Shown one piece after another: positions 20,305 through 31,141 of a stretch of DNA of 64,000 bases (its first letter is position 1; the number at the start of each line of letters is the position of its first letter). Location of the stretch: contig WHUX01000208.1 of the NCBI GenBank assembly GCA_015179025.1, forward strand, positions 1 to 64,000. The letters run 5' to 3'. The translations under genes were made by a program, and so were the position numbers. Below the pieces are notes generated by a model. That model had not been told where the DNA came from, did no database searches, and saw only the letters and a program-made list of their open reading frames with translations. The stretch comes from Terfezia claveryi. Its lineage: Eukaryota > Ascomycota > Pezizomycetes > Pezizales > Pezizaceae.

Positions 20305-22340
20305 AAAAAAAAAAAACTAGATAAAAACCGTGCTCAAGGTGAACAAGATGAAGTCACGAACACGGGAAGAGCTATATTCAGTCTGCTGTAAAGCCTCACT
20401 TGAACCAGTCAGCAGCAGAAATAGAGATGTTGTATCAGTAACTCATCACTCCACTGTGACACTTGGTAGCTGTAGTATTGATGACCATTAGTTTCTGAGC
20501 CAACCCCCCCTACTTGTCATACTGCAGAATAACAGGGTATGCGATGATGGGCGCGGGGCTGAGTTGTAGTTCCCGACTTCCCTTTCTGGTTACCAAGTCA
20601 CATATTTGGCTAAGTTCGCCAAGGGGTTTAGCGTTCAAGTCACGTTGTCAGCTCTATTGATGAAAATATTTGGAGCCAGGCGTGGATGGGGGACGATAAT
20701 AGTAGAGAAAAGCGAAAACAACGTTCGAATGCGGAAAGTAGCTACAGGAAAGATCCCCTGTTGACTTAGACATATACCGGTATACTGGTTCAGGCATGTT
20801 GAGAAGATAAGGAGATAATGCGGTTTTTACGGATTGCCGGTATTTTAATCTGTTCACTAGATACACCAATGATACACGCTACAGTGATGAAAGTTGCAAG
20901 GGCAGCTGGTGTGGTAGTAGAGACTGGTGTGGTAACAAATTTAGGGCTACTGTAGAAGAATGATAATCAGGGTTGGCAAGTAGTGAATCTGAAATAGTTG
21001 GTTGCACATGTTTACATAAAAATATGTAGTTGTACATCCTTGCTTCCCCGTTGTGTCGATAAAATGTGATTCATCCTAGAGATACACCAATTCTAGTAGA
21101 CACTCATTACTTATTGACTTCCAACAGTTTTCAAGTGGTGTTTTGACAACCATATGAATCCTTGTCATTGCCATCTATGCATAGGCATCATGACGCCCGA
21201 TATTGACATGTATGGAGCATGCATCCCGAGGGGCCCTAAGTGAGAGGGTTATCAGTATATTATAATGGCATTCTCTTCCAAAAACATTCAACAATCTCAT
21301 GATCAATCCGCTTGGCAGAGTTCGCTTCCAGTTTTGGTGAGACTTGCATGGCGTACTCGATTACCTCGATTCACTTTGCATGCTGTAAATCTTCTATAAA
21401 CAATTCCTAGGTTCCGGTGTCAGTAAGATATATGGTAGTGTTGGCTGCCAAGCTATCTGCCATTTGAACAAGTATGGGGCTTGCAATATATGTTATTTTT
21501 GATAATATGTAAGTCCGTGGTTACTGAGCAAACTGTGGTATTATTGGTGTAACTGTCCCAGACACCCAATCCTATAAGTAAATAACGTATATTTATCGTT
21601 CCATACTCTCAGAAAACTCCAATCTTGTTTTCCGGCCGTTCTGTCGTCGCAAGGGTAACGGAGTACTATCCTACTACAACATGATTGAAGACAATAATAC
21701 AAATCAACAGATTTGAGAATTTAATATATGTAAATAGACTATATGTTTTAGGTGATCCGCTAGCGAGTCCGACTACCTAGGTACAATCGAGTCTGGCTGA
21801 CTCTGACAGTTCGAGATTGAAAACAGAAAAACATGTGTAAAATAAGGGTGCATCTATGTTATGTCTAGAACTCCAAATCGACCTCGTCCGAGACTATATG
21901 ACTCAATTTTCGGAAATAATGCAAGAAAAAAAATTCCGTGCGGGCATCAGGGTAACGGTTACATTTATGCGAAGCTACAAGAATTCTACATCAAGAGGCG
22001 GAAGAGTTAAGGCAAGGGAAATACAGTCGCTAAACCAGCCAAAGGCAACTCGAAACTCCAGATATTACACTAATCGCCCAGACCGATAACCAACATTCTC
22101 AACAATATCTCAACAGTATTAACCAATAAAATCCCAATACCGAAGAAACAATTGTGGTCGTATCTTAAGCCGATCGAGGGGACAGCCAGAACTCGGGATG
22201 ATAGCCAGCTCACTTATAAAATATAAACCAGTGGTCATCGTCCACATCAGGCGTGACAGGGCTACCTCCACTAATTACTAAGTGAAGAAAGCCTTTTCAA
22301 CTAAGAGTGCAAGTAATACGCCGAATACGGCAAGAAGGAA
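20305..22340. other. No gene seen
   Basis: Intergenic. It holds an A-run at 20302, a short CTGGTGTGGTA repeat at about 20907 and 20926, and weak open frames of 60-77 codons without recognisable motifs (for example 21856-22089, plus). CAGGGTAAC occurs at 21948. Confidence 0.4.
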
Positions 22341-22350
22341 CTAGGGCATA

Positions 22351-22727
22351 TTAAGCGTATATCAGTAAATGAAGCCTTCCATCCCACACTCCCTGCAGCA
22401 CTCGGCCCACGATTTAACCCCCAAATTAGAAGCAACAAACTTACCAGCATCATAACCAACCCCACACTGTGAAGCTCCCAACCCCCACAATGACCCCACC
22501 TCTGATCGTATTTCTCTGCCACGTGTACCACCGCCACCATCCCATGATCGAGAAGGCTATGGAGAAAGCAACCAGGGTTACCGCGAGGGGTTTCCCCAGC
22601 ACGTAGTACCCAAAGGTCGGGTTCGTGTTGGGCTTGTGATTCAGGACGTACAGCTGAGCTACAACTGTGCCAGTCAGTGCAAACACCATCGAAGTTCGAT
22701 GATATGCAAGAAACGTTCTTTCTATAG
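22351..22727 (-). CDS. DUF202-family small membrane protein, with a frameshift
   Basis: Minus strand. The exon running down from 22727 reads ERTFLAYHRTSMVFALTGTV, VAQLYVLNH, FGYYVLGKPLAVTLVAFSIA and WWRWYTWQRNTIRGG. The opening ERTFLAxxRT and the later GxxVLGKPL plus second hydrophobic helix fit the fungal DUF202/YidH-like family, three-helix membrane proteins of about 130 residues and unknown function. The frame then needs one extra base inside a G-run near 22483 to continue as GGWELHSVGLVMML, the expected third helix. A 52-nt intron (22444-22393, GTAAGT...CTGCAG) leads to a short last exon ending at 22351. The first exon, upstream of an acceptor at 22728, was not identified. It may be a pseudogene or a homopolymer sequencing error. 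Confidence 0.5.
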
Positions 22728-23305
22728 CTGTTTATGTGAAGACGCTAAATTAGTGACGACTGTCAAGAGCGGGAATGAATTGAGACATCAGAACGAAATG
22801 CGAAAATTGAAAAAAGTAACGGTTGAAGGACCCCGCCTAGGGATGAGCTCTTTTCGGATTATAAGATTTGGTTCCATGCAACCCCCATACCCGCCCAAAA
22901 TTGAAGACGAACACTAGAAAGCATCCCCAGAAGAAATCATCAAAGTTGACGGCTCCAGGCCCCGTCTTCACCAAGCAGGAGCTAGCCTGGGTGGTCCAAA
23001 ACATCTGCTCATTTTTTTTCCATACAGAACTGACATATTGACCACACGATTTGCGCATGCACAGTATCCAGTGCCGCTATCACGGGGTAGCCAGGGAGTG
23101 GTTGCAGGGTAACAAGATTCCCTCACCATTCCGCCTCTAGGTAAGGATATCCGTGCCAGATAGCAGATACAGCCGGGGCGAGTTAATTAAGTATACAAGA
23201 TTGCATGGCGACCTTCAATGATGCTCCTGGCTTCCACCATATGGCCCCTTCAAAGACTTGAGTCGGCAACAGAGACTGGAAATAAATATACCCAGATAAG
23301 CGATC

Positions 23306-24539
23306 CTAGCCCCGAACCCAATTCAGAATCTCGGTCATTGATGTGAATGACATGGGGGCCGTGTGGTAAACGAGAAGGTTGAAGCTGTTCAAGTTCCCCC
23401 ATTCGAGGCAGCGTTCGGATTTATATAAGCATTCGCGAGGGCTGCATGAGTGGCCCAAGCCGTTCGAGGAGCTAACTTTCCCGGGTATGTAGAGAATATT
23501 TTCCATATAACACTGCAACCAATATTTGCGCGTCACAAAAGATGTGACGGTTTGTACGAGCAGTTCCCGGCCCTTCTTGGAAACTCTATATCGAGGCGTG
23601 AGTTGTGACGCTGGCGTCACGAGAGGATTAACAATTGGTCTATTTTCAAGGCGGCTGAAGACTCGGCGATTTAGTGGCTGAGCTCATAAGAGTGTCCAAA
23701 GGCGATATGTCTCCGTATAGGTATCCGTACACGCCGTCAAGCAGCAACGGCCATATTGTGGGTGAAGTAAACAAGCCTCCATGTAGACTTCGCTGCAGGA
23801 GATGTAGGGTTAAATTTTCGTCGTGTACGTACAGCGCTACCAATTGCTGTGAACAGGGAAATGAAAATGATAACATGAAGGTAGACTCAAGGGGATTGCA
23901 TTGGAAGCCAATTCTTTGGTACGAGATTCATAAGAAGTAAGGATATAATTAAGACATGACATAAAAAGAGATGAACTCACCCAAATGATCTCTAGCGGCT
24001 TTCCCTGGGACCAGCACAGAAATATGTTTATTCCAAAATTTCCGAAATGATTCAAGCCATCTTGTGAAGATACCATCACGACAGGTTGTGGCTTCAGCTT
24101 CACGGAAAGCAGGTTCTTCAGTCTTTTGAGTTATTCCAATTTCCTGTTCGGTACCTGGTGGTGTCGAAGAGCGTGAATGCAATGTGGGGGCAGTCGAGAT
24201 ACCGTCCCGAGGTTTGCTTCCATCCCCAGCCTGATGAGTAAGCGCTCCGTCGCCTCTCAAACAAAAACTGTAAGGCTCAAGCTCTATCTCAGTCTCAGCA
24301 CCTGAGACCGAACTTGCGCTTGAATGGACCGCCCCTCGCGTTGCTTCGAGAAGAGCGGAAGAGGCCCTCATAACACTATTTAAGACAATAGCCACATGAG
24401 GTCCATCACTTCTTTGGATGCCTTCTTCCGAATCGGATTGATTTGCAGCCACTGCTAATGAAACAGACTGGTCAAGGTCTTGATCTTCAGCTGCAGCTAC
24501 CGGTATCCCGCCCTCGACGCGAGACTCGATGCGGTGCAT
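23306..24539 (-). CDS. Hypothetical reading frames, possibly one spliced orphan gene
   Basis: Minus strand. A 185-codon stretch from ATG 24539 (MHRIESRVEGGIPVAAAEDQ, acidic, ending AARDHLG) runs into a GTGAGT donor near 23985. Further open stretches follow at 23876-23646 and 23640-23306; the last reads LTPRYRVSKKGRELLVQTVT and contains several Cys. Whether they form one gene cannot be decided by eye, and the family is unknown to me. Coding looks more likely than not for the first stretch because of its length and ordinary amino-acid composition. Confidence 0.3.
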
Positions 24540-24783
24540 TCTGAGTCCAAAAGTGGTCTGGCTCAGTCCGAATGGGTGTATTGTTTCACGGGTTGGTCAG
24601 ATTGGGATAGCTTACGACCTCGTGGAATTAGTCTCGTGCGTGGAATGTTGTGATCAACGTCAGCAATAATAGCTTGGTGATGTGTAACCACCAGATTAGT
24701 GATGTGTTGTAGAAATAGGGTGTGAAACAAATGTCTCAGGCGGGTGTTGCAAGGCACCGCAAGGGCACGGGTACTTGATGTTT

Positions 24784-24920
24784 TGAAAGGTTGAACTTCC
24801 TCTATATTCATAGAAGCTTGGTTGATTTCCTATCTTCCAGATCCTTCACCTCATCCTCTTCTTAAAGTCCCCTTCACCTCGAATTCTTAGTCATCTCTTA
24901 GTCATCTACTACTTCTTTCA
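24784..24920 (-). repeat. 3' LTR of the miniature copia-type element
   Basis: 137 bp, TGAAAGG...CTTTCA on the plus strand; alignable over its whole length to 25460-25593. The open frame starting MNIEEVQPFK on the minus strand begins inside it and is not a gene. Confidence 0.6.
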
Positions 24921-24927
24921 CTGTTTA

Positions 24928-24962
24928 TACCCTCCCTGTGGAGGGGTAGTGCAACCAGACTA
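24928..24962 (-). mobile_element. Tiny insertion, TAGTCTGG family, copy C (probable)
   Basis: Contains GAGGGGTAGTGCAACCAGAC then TA, nearly the reverse complement of copy A, with the hairpin CCCTCC-ctgt-GGAGGG. The flanks CACTGTTTA and CACTGCACA agree in 6 of 9 bases, so the duplication is weak. It lies just inside the left copia-type LTR. Confidence 0.5.
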
Positions 24963-25086
24963 CACTGCACACCTTATTTTTTGACTTCCCCCGCAACTCA
25001 ATATCTATAGTCTCACTCAGCACAGAAATTTTTTTTTCTATGCAACACAAGTGTATCTTACCCCTTGCCCAGTTGTCCATTGTCTT

Positions 25087-25191
25087 TCACTCCCCTGTTT
25101 GAGCCATATCCTCTGCCCAGTTCCGATAATTTGCAGCCCCTTTAAGCTTCGTGATCTTCCCAACAAGGGACGTGAAGTCTTTGTCTGCCAT
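25087..25191 (-). pseudogene. Start of a copia-type gag
   Basis: ATG 25191 opens a 34-codon frame beginning MADKDFTSLVGKITKLKG followed by ANYRNWAEDM. A short N-terminus followed by LxGxxNYxxW is the usual beginning of Ty1/copia Gag proteins in fungi and plants. It stops at 25087. Located where gag should be, downstream of the 5' LTR and primer site. Confidence 0.6.
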
Positions 25192-25445
25192 AGCTTGCAA
25201 CTTAGGAGGATTCACCCCTTGGTCTTGAATTACCAACCCTTCGTCGCCCCTTGGTATTTCTCTTTGACTTTGACGAGTACGTTTTCTACTCGATCACTTC
25301 CCTTGCACTTGAAGCTCTTTTTCTACCCAGTTTGCCTGCTTGTTATTGAAGTGAAGTCGTTAGTGTTCTCACAATAGTAGAGCTTGGGAAGTTAGGTCGT
25401 AGAAAGAGAAATAATGTTGTTGAAGGAGCACAGCGGAAACAACGA

Positions 25446-25459
25446 GGGCTCATAACCTT
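25446..25459 (-). promoter_or_regulatory. Primer-binding site matching initiator tRNA-Met anticodon arm
   Basis: On the plus strand GGGCTCATAACCTT equals the anticodon stem-loop of eukaryotic initiator tRNA (GGGCTCATAACC), so the minus-strand RNA would pair with it. It lies immediately inside the 5' LTR. Confidence 0.6.
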
Positions 25460-25593
25460 TGAGAGGCTGAACTCTCTCTATATTCATAGAAGCTTGATTC
25501 CATATCTTCCAGATCCCTCACCACATCCTCTTGTTAAAAGTCCCCTTTCACCTCGAATGCTAGTCATCTATTAGTCATCTACTTCCACTTTCA
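25460..25593 (-). repeat. 5' LTR of the miniature copia-type element
   Basis: 134 bp, TGAGAGG...CTTTCA on the plus strand. It shares the segments TCTATATTCATAGAAGCTTG and AGTCATCTATTAGTCATCTA (with small changes) with the left LTR. Confidence 0.6.
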
Positions 25594-25599
25594 GATGTT

Positions 25600-28560
25600 C
25601 ATAGCTACAGTTTGGTTAGCCAGCTCCAGCGAATTAATAATACTTGCACCCAGACAGAGATATCTGCCGTAATCGAGGGGGCCCCAACGCCTATGGAAGG
25701 TCTACTACGAGTGCCATCACGATCCACCCCTGCCACTGAACAAGTATGAGACCACAATTGATAATATGCACCACAGGCAAAGAGCCGGGCCTGTGATATG
25801 TGCTTACTGTCCCAGACACCTGGCCCAAACCCTCAAGCGCTCCATTATCTCTCCTCAATTTATCAAACCTACAATCTCATCCTTTGTATTGCTACCATCT
25901 TTCACTGGGGGTGGTTGTGTTCCTGTATATTCATGCTTCAACAGCTGTTGCCCTTATACAACATAGCTGCAGGCCTTTCAATTACTACGCTGAAAGAATA
26001 CTACTCAGTGACAGTATGAAAGCCATATACTCAACTCTGGCTTCCAGTCAGTGTTTTCTGACGGTAAATGGTTCCATTAGAAAGTACATTAAACCAGCTT
26101 GTCTCGGTAATTTTTCATGGTCGAGGGTATCGACATCCCCTCCAAACAGGGGGGGATCCTGAGACCCAGTCTCATAAAGTCTCTTTAGCAACAGTCAGTG
26201 CGCGATTTTATGGACTCTTGACTATAAAATGCTTTGTATCAGTATAGACCGAAGGTCAAAGCTTAGATGGAAGGTATTTGCATGGCTATGGGGAGTTACC
26301 CACCCGGAATCTTTATCTGACCTAGCTGTGGAGGAATATTCATTTAGTCCTTAATCAAGATGAATAATATGGTCATGGTACTTACCATACCCTAGGTATG
26401 GATATCTCTCAAACCTACCTAGTATATATCAATTACAACCTGTCAATTGACATGCAAACCTCTAGGTAATATCAACCCCTCACCTGATTCGCACGTCCTC
26501 GAGCCCCAGCTGTCTAGATTCCAGGTTGCATCTGCCAGCACTCCACCGGAGTATGGTCTCGTGCTTCGTCCAGGGCAGCCGTGCGCCCACAGCCCAAACC
26601 CAACAGTGCCTGTCGCATAGGGCCTTGGTGGGCACTGGACCACGATAAATGCTCAAGCCCCAATCAATATCTTCCTTTGCAGCATCAACTGGCGATTTCA
26701 ACCTATGGATAGGATTGGGTTAGCACTATCGATATTCTCACAGATTCGCCCCCGTGTTACAATTTGAAACAACCAGCCCTGTTCACCTCTCACATCGTAA
26801 ACAGTATAACGCAGCTGTCCTGCATACGCTCAATCCGCTGATGGCTTTTGTTTATGCTAGTTGGGTACATGTCAAGCGTTAGGCAGCTGGATTATTACAG
26901 ATACTTAAGAAACCCTGTCCGTTGCCCGCCATTCCGTTAAAAACCGACTGTTAATACCAGCATCCAACACCGAGCAACAAGGCGGTATCATCAAACCATT
27001 AACTTTGGGAAAGTAATCAATACGGAATATCCTCCGCCGACATACATTTTTGCACTAGTCAACCAAGCTCCGCGAACGCAATATACCAATACCACAGACT
27101 GTATTCCTCGAATGACGGATAATTATTTAAGCCGCAGTGGGGTAGAGTCGTATGACTATCGGCTCCGCCTGCATTGAAAAGGTAATAGACGTAGTACCCG
27201 TGTGCACACATAGGACAAACAGCTCCGGATCCAAGGTGGGAGCAGTCGGAACTACGACACTGGCCCCAGGTGTCAGGTGCATGGAGTAATTTAGATGCTA
27301 CTGCAAGTAACCTGGCGTGTGGAGAGAAAGATCTCTGGAGTAAAAGAGCTAGGTATTGATTTGTTCAATCCGTCTAAACCTACGATAACTACAGGCTAGA
27401 GCTTCCAGTGGCGGCCACACCAAGAACAGCCTTTTGGGGACACGTGCTATGCAATATATTGATTTGCTGGAGAAACTGAGATTGCCAAACCGAGTCAATT
27501 GATTGCAACCTTAAAATATAGTTGTCACGTCCATCCGAGAACGGTGGCGCACTTCAGGGTAACTGACGTGGACCGTCGGTTGAGACGATTGCGTCATGCT
27601 TGATAATTGGCGTGAGACTTAATATTCCGATATTTAGGAAGCGGTAGAGAAATTCTTTGGTGTTGCTATATAATATGGCTGAATTACTACCCAAGGAAGC
27701 AAAGGTGTCCTTCTTTGGAGCTAATGCTAGCTATACATATTCTATATATTACACACGCATTTCTTTCCCTCACTCCTCTACCCTGGGTCCAATGGCGAGA
27801 TCCGGGTAATTCCACAGTAAGCGCATCTGAAATCCTCACGGTATCGGGCTAATGCATAAGTTAAACTCTAATACTCTATCGGATTCCGCTACACCGGAAC
27901 TCAAAACAGGTTTGAAGATGCTCTCTGTGGTATTAACAGTGCTTTTGGGAAAGTCTTTACGCGCCAACCCCTTCCACTACATAATACCCGAGCGCCGGCT
28001 ATTTCTGGTGAGACATACTGTAAGTTTTTATCGAATGCATGCTCCGTAGAAAAGGGTGCGTAAAGACATTCTCCCCTCACACAACTGTCCCTATGTTTCA
28101 CAGATTCTCCTCGTGGACTTTATTGGCAGTGCATCATTGCTAATTATGGACTGGAATTCCATACTGTCAGGTTGTCATCTGGTTCGTGCTTCATGATAAG
28201 ACACCAAGTACATATGCCATAATGCAGAGTGGTCGGGAAGGTATACATCTCGGGCGCTTGGGCCCAAGCACAAAAGCCTTCTGCACCAATAACCGCGACA
28301 TGATTACCGCTCGTAGATGATGGATAGGGGGTTACCAATCAATTTATATATGGAACTCGTACGACATTTAACACGGACGATTAAGAATTTTTCGGAACAT
28401 TTTTATTATAAGCTTTCTGGCAACCCCCATCCCCCTAGATAAATTGGATATGCTATATAAATATATCCCAAAATAAATACTTTAATAATTTTTGAATTCA
28501 CGTAATGTTGGCATATATATAATTTCTGATTGTAGCAATGAGCTTGCAGTAGGATTGTAG
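25600..28560. other. No gene supported
   Basis: Long gene-poor stretch. Open frames up to 120 codons (25800-26162 plus; 26480-26701 minus, containing ALCDRHCWVWAVGARLPW) have no recognised motifs; one may be an exon of a decayed gene. CAGGGTAAC occurs at 27555. Confidence 0.35.
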
Positions 28561-28566
28561 AAAAAC

Positions 28567-28594
28567 TGGGGAGGGGCTAGTGCAAGCCAGACTA
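28567..28594 (-). mobile_element. Tiny insertion, TAGTCTGG family, copy D
   Basis: 28 bp, TGGGGAGGGGCTAGTGCAAG then CCAGACTA, between TAGAAAAAC (28558-28566) and TAGAAAAAG (28595-28603), an 8/9 direct repeat. The interior matches copies A and C with one inserted base. Confidence 0.7.
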
Positions 28595-28799
28595 TAGAAA
28601 AAGTAACCCTGATGTAAAAAAATAATAAAATAAATAAAATAAAAAATAAAAAATCCCGATAAGTAGGTTCTGCCAAGACTTCGCAGATGTGCAATGTCGA
28701 CATTTTGCAACTTTAGATCTAACGAATCTGAGATGCCGACAGGGAGGGGTTTGGGTGCACGAGAACTAGGGTTGGGGGAGAGGGCGATATAACTTTTGT

Positions 28800-31035
28800 A
28801 TGTTTGTTCCACAAATAAGATTTAATGTTTTTTTATATATATATATATATTTCTTTTAATACATATGTATATAAGTATTTTTTTTTTCTTTGGAGATAAG
28901 ACGTCGCATTCTTCTTTTTCTTTTTCTTTTTTTTTGCACCCCCCCCCGGTTCCATGAATTTACTTTCCCTTGCTCGCGCCCCTGGTTATGATGCCAAGGC
29001 AGCGATTTGGAATGGAGAAACGGGAAGGGAAAGGGGGTGCTTGGAGCCGACAGGAGTTTATTTATCTTTTGATATCATTTCTGCTGTGGGGTACACAACC
29101 ATACAACAATTTTGTTTCATTGCAACGAGTAGCCATTTCAAGAGTGTTTTTACCCAGTTTTTGCCTCTAGTTGTGCGGTTTGGTTTCTACTCATTCAAAC
29201 ATTGACCATGTTTGGAAGCATGTACTGTTTTGTTTGGGGAGTTCAGTGGTGGAGAAAGACATCACGCGGTGGGTCCACTTCTATTGCAACCAGACTACAT
29301 CGGTGGTGGGTAGTAGTGATTTATGGGAGATTCAAGTAGGTTTGAGCTTTACGAACAGATAGGTAACCTAAGTGTGCACCAGAGGACTGGGTTTCCGCTA
29401 GCCGGAGGAACAGTGTGGGGTGGAACCACACTGGAAGGCCCGATGCGAGGGGGAGGGGAAAACCAGGCTAATCATTGCAGGGACTCCGCCTTCATCATCG
29501 GTGACACTCACGGTCTTGGTGCACGTCACGGAGATTTATCAGTCTGCTGCAGCAGACCAGCCTGCCGAGGTTATTCGACAGCCGGAACGAGAGAACGTCC
29601 CGGGCTCCTGCCTAGTTTATTTCTTATAGATTTCCCAGGTGCTACTCTAGAAGTATTGCGGTGTCCTCATAGTCATGTATAAGTGTAATAAGGGTGCCGA
29701 TGGGGGACCGATGGGATTGCGGCTGGTGTTTATAGAACTTGTTGGTAACGTAGTTACTTTAGCATCGGGGTATCGGCGGCCTGGTCAGGGTAAGGCGTCT
29801 CACTCGGTGCGTTTCTTGTGGCAAATCGGAACCGGGCGCCGGTGGCTCAACCCAATCCCGTAACCTGGTGGCTTTGGGAAGAATCGTGATCGCCGTGCGC
29901 CGTCATAGAGTACGGTATCGGCAGCTGATCATTGTCCGACGATATGGACGAGCGCGTGGTGCGTCGGTGGGAACGCAGGCAATACGGAAAAGGGGCGGGG
30001 GGGGGGGCAGCCGCCCTTCCCGGCACCGCGCTGTCAACAGATGTGGCTGCGGCATGGGGTGGCGTGTGACGCACATCTTGGACGGAAGCAGGGCGTACCC
30101 CAGAAAGGGCAAAGTCCCGCTGCGATGAGAGCTTGGCCGCCCGTCAAGGAGCGGGGTGCCGGAGTGACACCAGGACGCGCGCGCGTTTTTCGATTCTACA
30201 TGTAAATTGGAGCCGTGGCAAGTGAGTTGGGGGTGGGCGGTCGGTGTGGTTGGGTGATAGTGGTGGTGGAGGGCATCACCAGAAGAACTACACCCTCCTC
30301 CCCCTCCCCTCCCCCTCCCCCCCCCAAAATCCCCCTCCCCCCTCCAATCCCCCTCCCCTACAATCCCCCTCCCCATATCCTGGCTGCTCTTTATCTCAAC
30401 ACCCCCACACTCGTTCTGCCCTTCTGCGTTGCCTCCCCCCCGTAAAAGTAACACTGTTGTACCTGCTTCTCACGAGACACCCATCGTCAGGCCAGCCTTT
30501 CCCATCTCCCTTCAACAAATCACGGTTTCAGGGCATCGCCAGACACTCGTCGCCGAGGCGTGGTTCCCGCAGGGCTCACAGACCCCACCCTCCCGCAGTC
30601 CACTCTACCCTGACGATGACCGGGAAGCTGGGGCGCACGTAGATTACCCGTTTCCAAAGCCCCTGGATCCCCCCTAACGTTATCTGGATAGAAGTTTGAG
30701 AGCCCGGATTTCTTTTTCCTTCCTCTCGGGATTCCCTCTCGTCCACAAGAAGTACCGCCTGGCTCAGATAGTGCTCTCTGCAGTACATCGACTTCCTGTT
30801 CCCTCTACACTCCCCCCCCCCGCCGCAAGGCTGCTAGCTGGCTGAGAATCACCTGCTTCTAGCCTTCACCACAGAGACGCCATGTTTGAGATAGGCCAGG
30901 AACCCCTTTCGCTTGAAGGATCGTGGTACGACTTTGCCGATTCTGCAACGCCAGGTTCCCGCCCAACCCCAGCTCGATTGAAGCTCCCAAATGACCGACC
31001 TTTACAACCTACGCTACCCCCGAGGCTGAATTGTG
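28800..31035. other. Spacer with simple repeats; promoter region of the histidine kinase gene
   Basis: It contains a TATATATATA run at about 28840, T- and C-runs at 28873-28947, a G-run at 29998-30007, and a long C-rich pyrimidine tract at 30293-30375, plausibly part of the promoter of the downstream kinase gene. Open frames here (for example 29323-29682 and 30215-30677) are low-complexity or lack motifs. Confidence 0.4.
29269..29297 (-). mobile_element. Tiny insertion, TAGTCTGG family, copy E (tentative)
   Basis: ATTGCAACCAGACTA preceded by unrelated sequence; flanks CATCACGCG and CATCGGTGG agree in only 5 of 9 bases. Confidence 0.35.
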
Positions 31036-31141
31036 AAGTGTGTTTTCCTCGAAGGGTTACACAGTTGGGGCTCGAACGGTGCTCCGTCCCCCAAATTGGT
31101 GTAGGCAATTGGATATCCCAGCGGAGGACCAGTTGATAACT

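Larger units (their letters stand above)
24784..25593 (-). mobile_element. Miniature Ty1/copia-type LTR element (TRIM-like relic)
   Basis: Two direct repeats of about 135 bp (24784-24920 and 25460-25593) begin TGARAGG and end CTTTCA on the plus strand, and GATGTT follows the right one and lies just outside the left one (24777-24782, 25594-25599). Next to the right repeat, which is the 5' LTR because the element is on the minus strand, 25446-25459 reads GGGCTCATAACCTT, i.e. a primer site complementary to the anticodon arm of initiator tRNA-Met. That half-tRNA priming is characteristic of copia/Ty5-type elements. Only about 540 bp lie between the LTRs, including a gag start; all polymerase domains are missing. 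Confidence 0.65.

Noticed and set aside
22636..22917. Plus-strand 93-codon frame
   Set aside because: Antisense shadow of the DUF202-like exon.
24563..24811. Minus-strand frame starting MNIEEVQPFK as a small gene
   Set aside because: Its beginning lies in a 135-bp repeat that I interpret as an LTR; the duplicate at 25460-25593 has an equivalent start but a different continuation.
25605..25640. ACAGTTTGGTTAGCCAGC as a family member
   Set aside because: The fixed TAGTC start is missing and there are no direct repeats.
28498..28812. Minus-strand 104-codon frame
   Set aside because: AT-rich with low-complexity aromatic residues; it also runs through a tiny insertion.
30215..30642. Pro-rich frames upstream of the histidine kinase
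   Set aside because: They arise from a C-rich promoter tract; both strands are open for the same reason.
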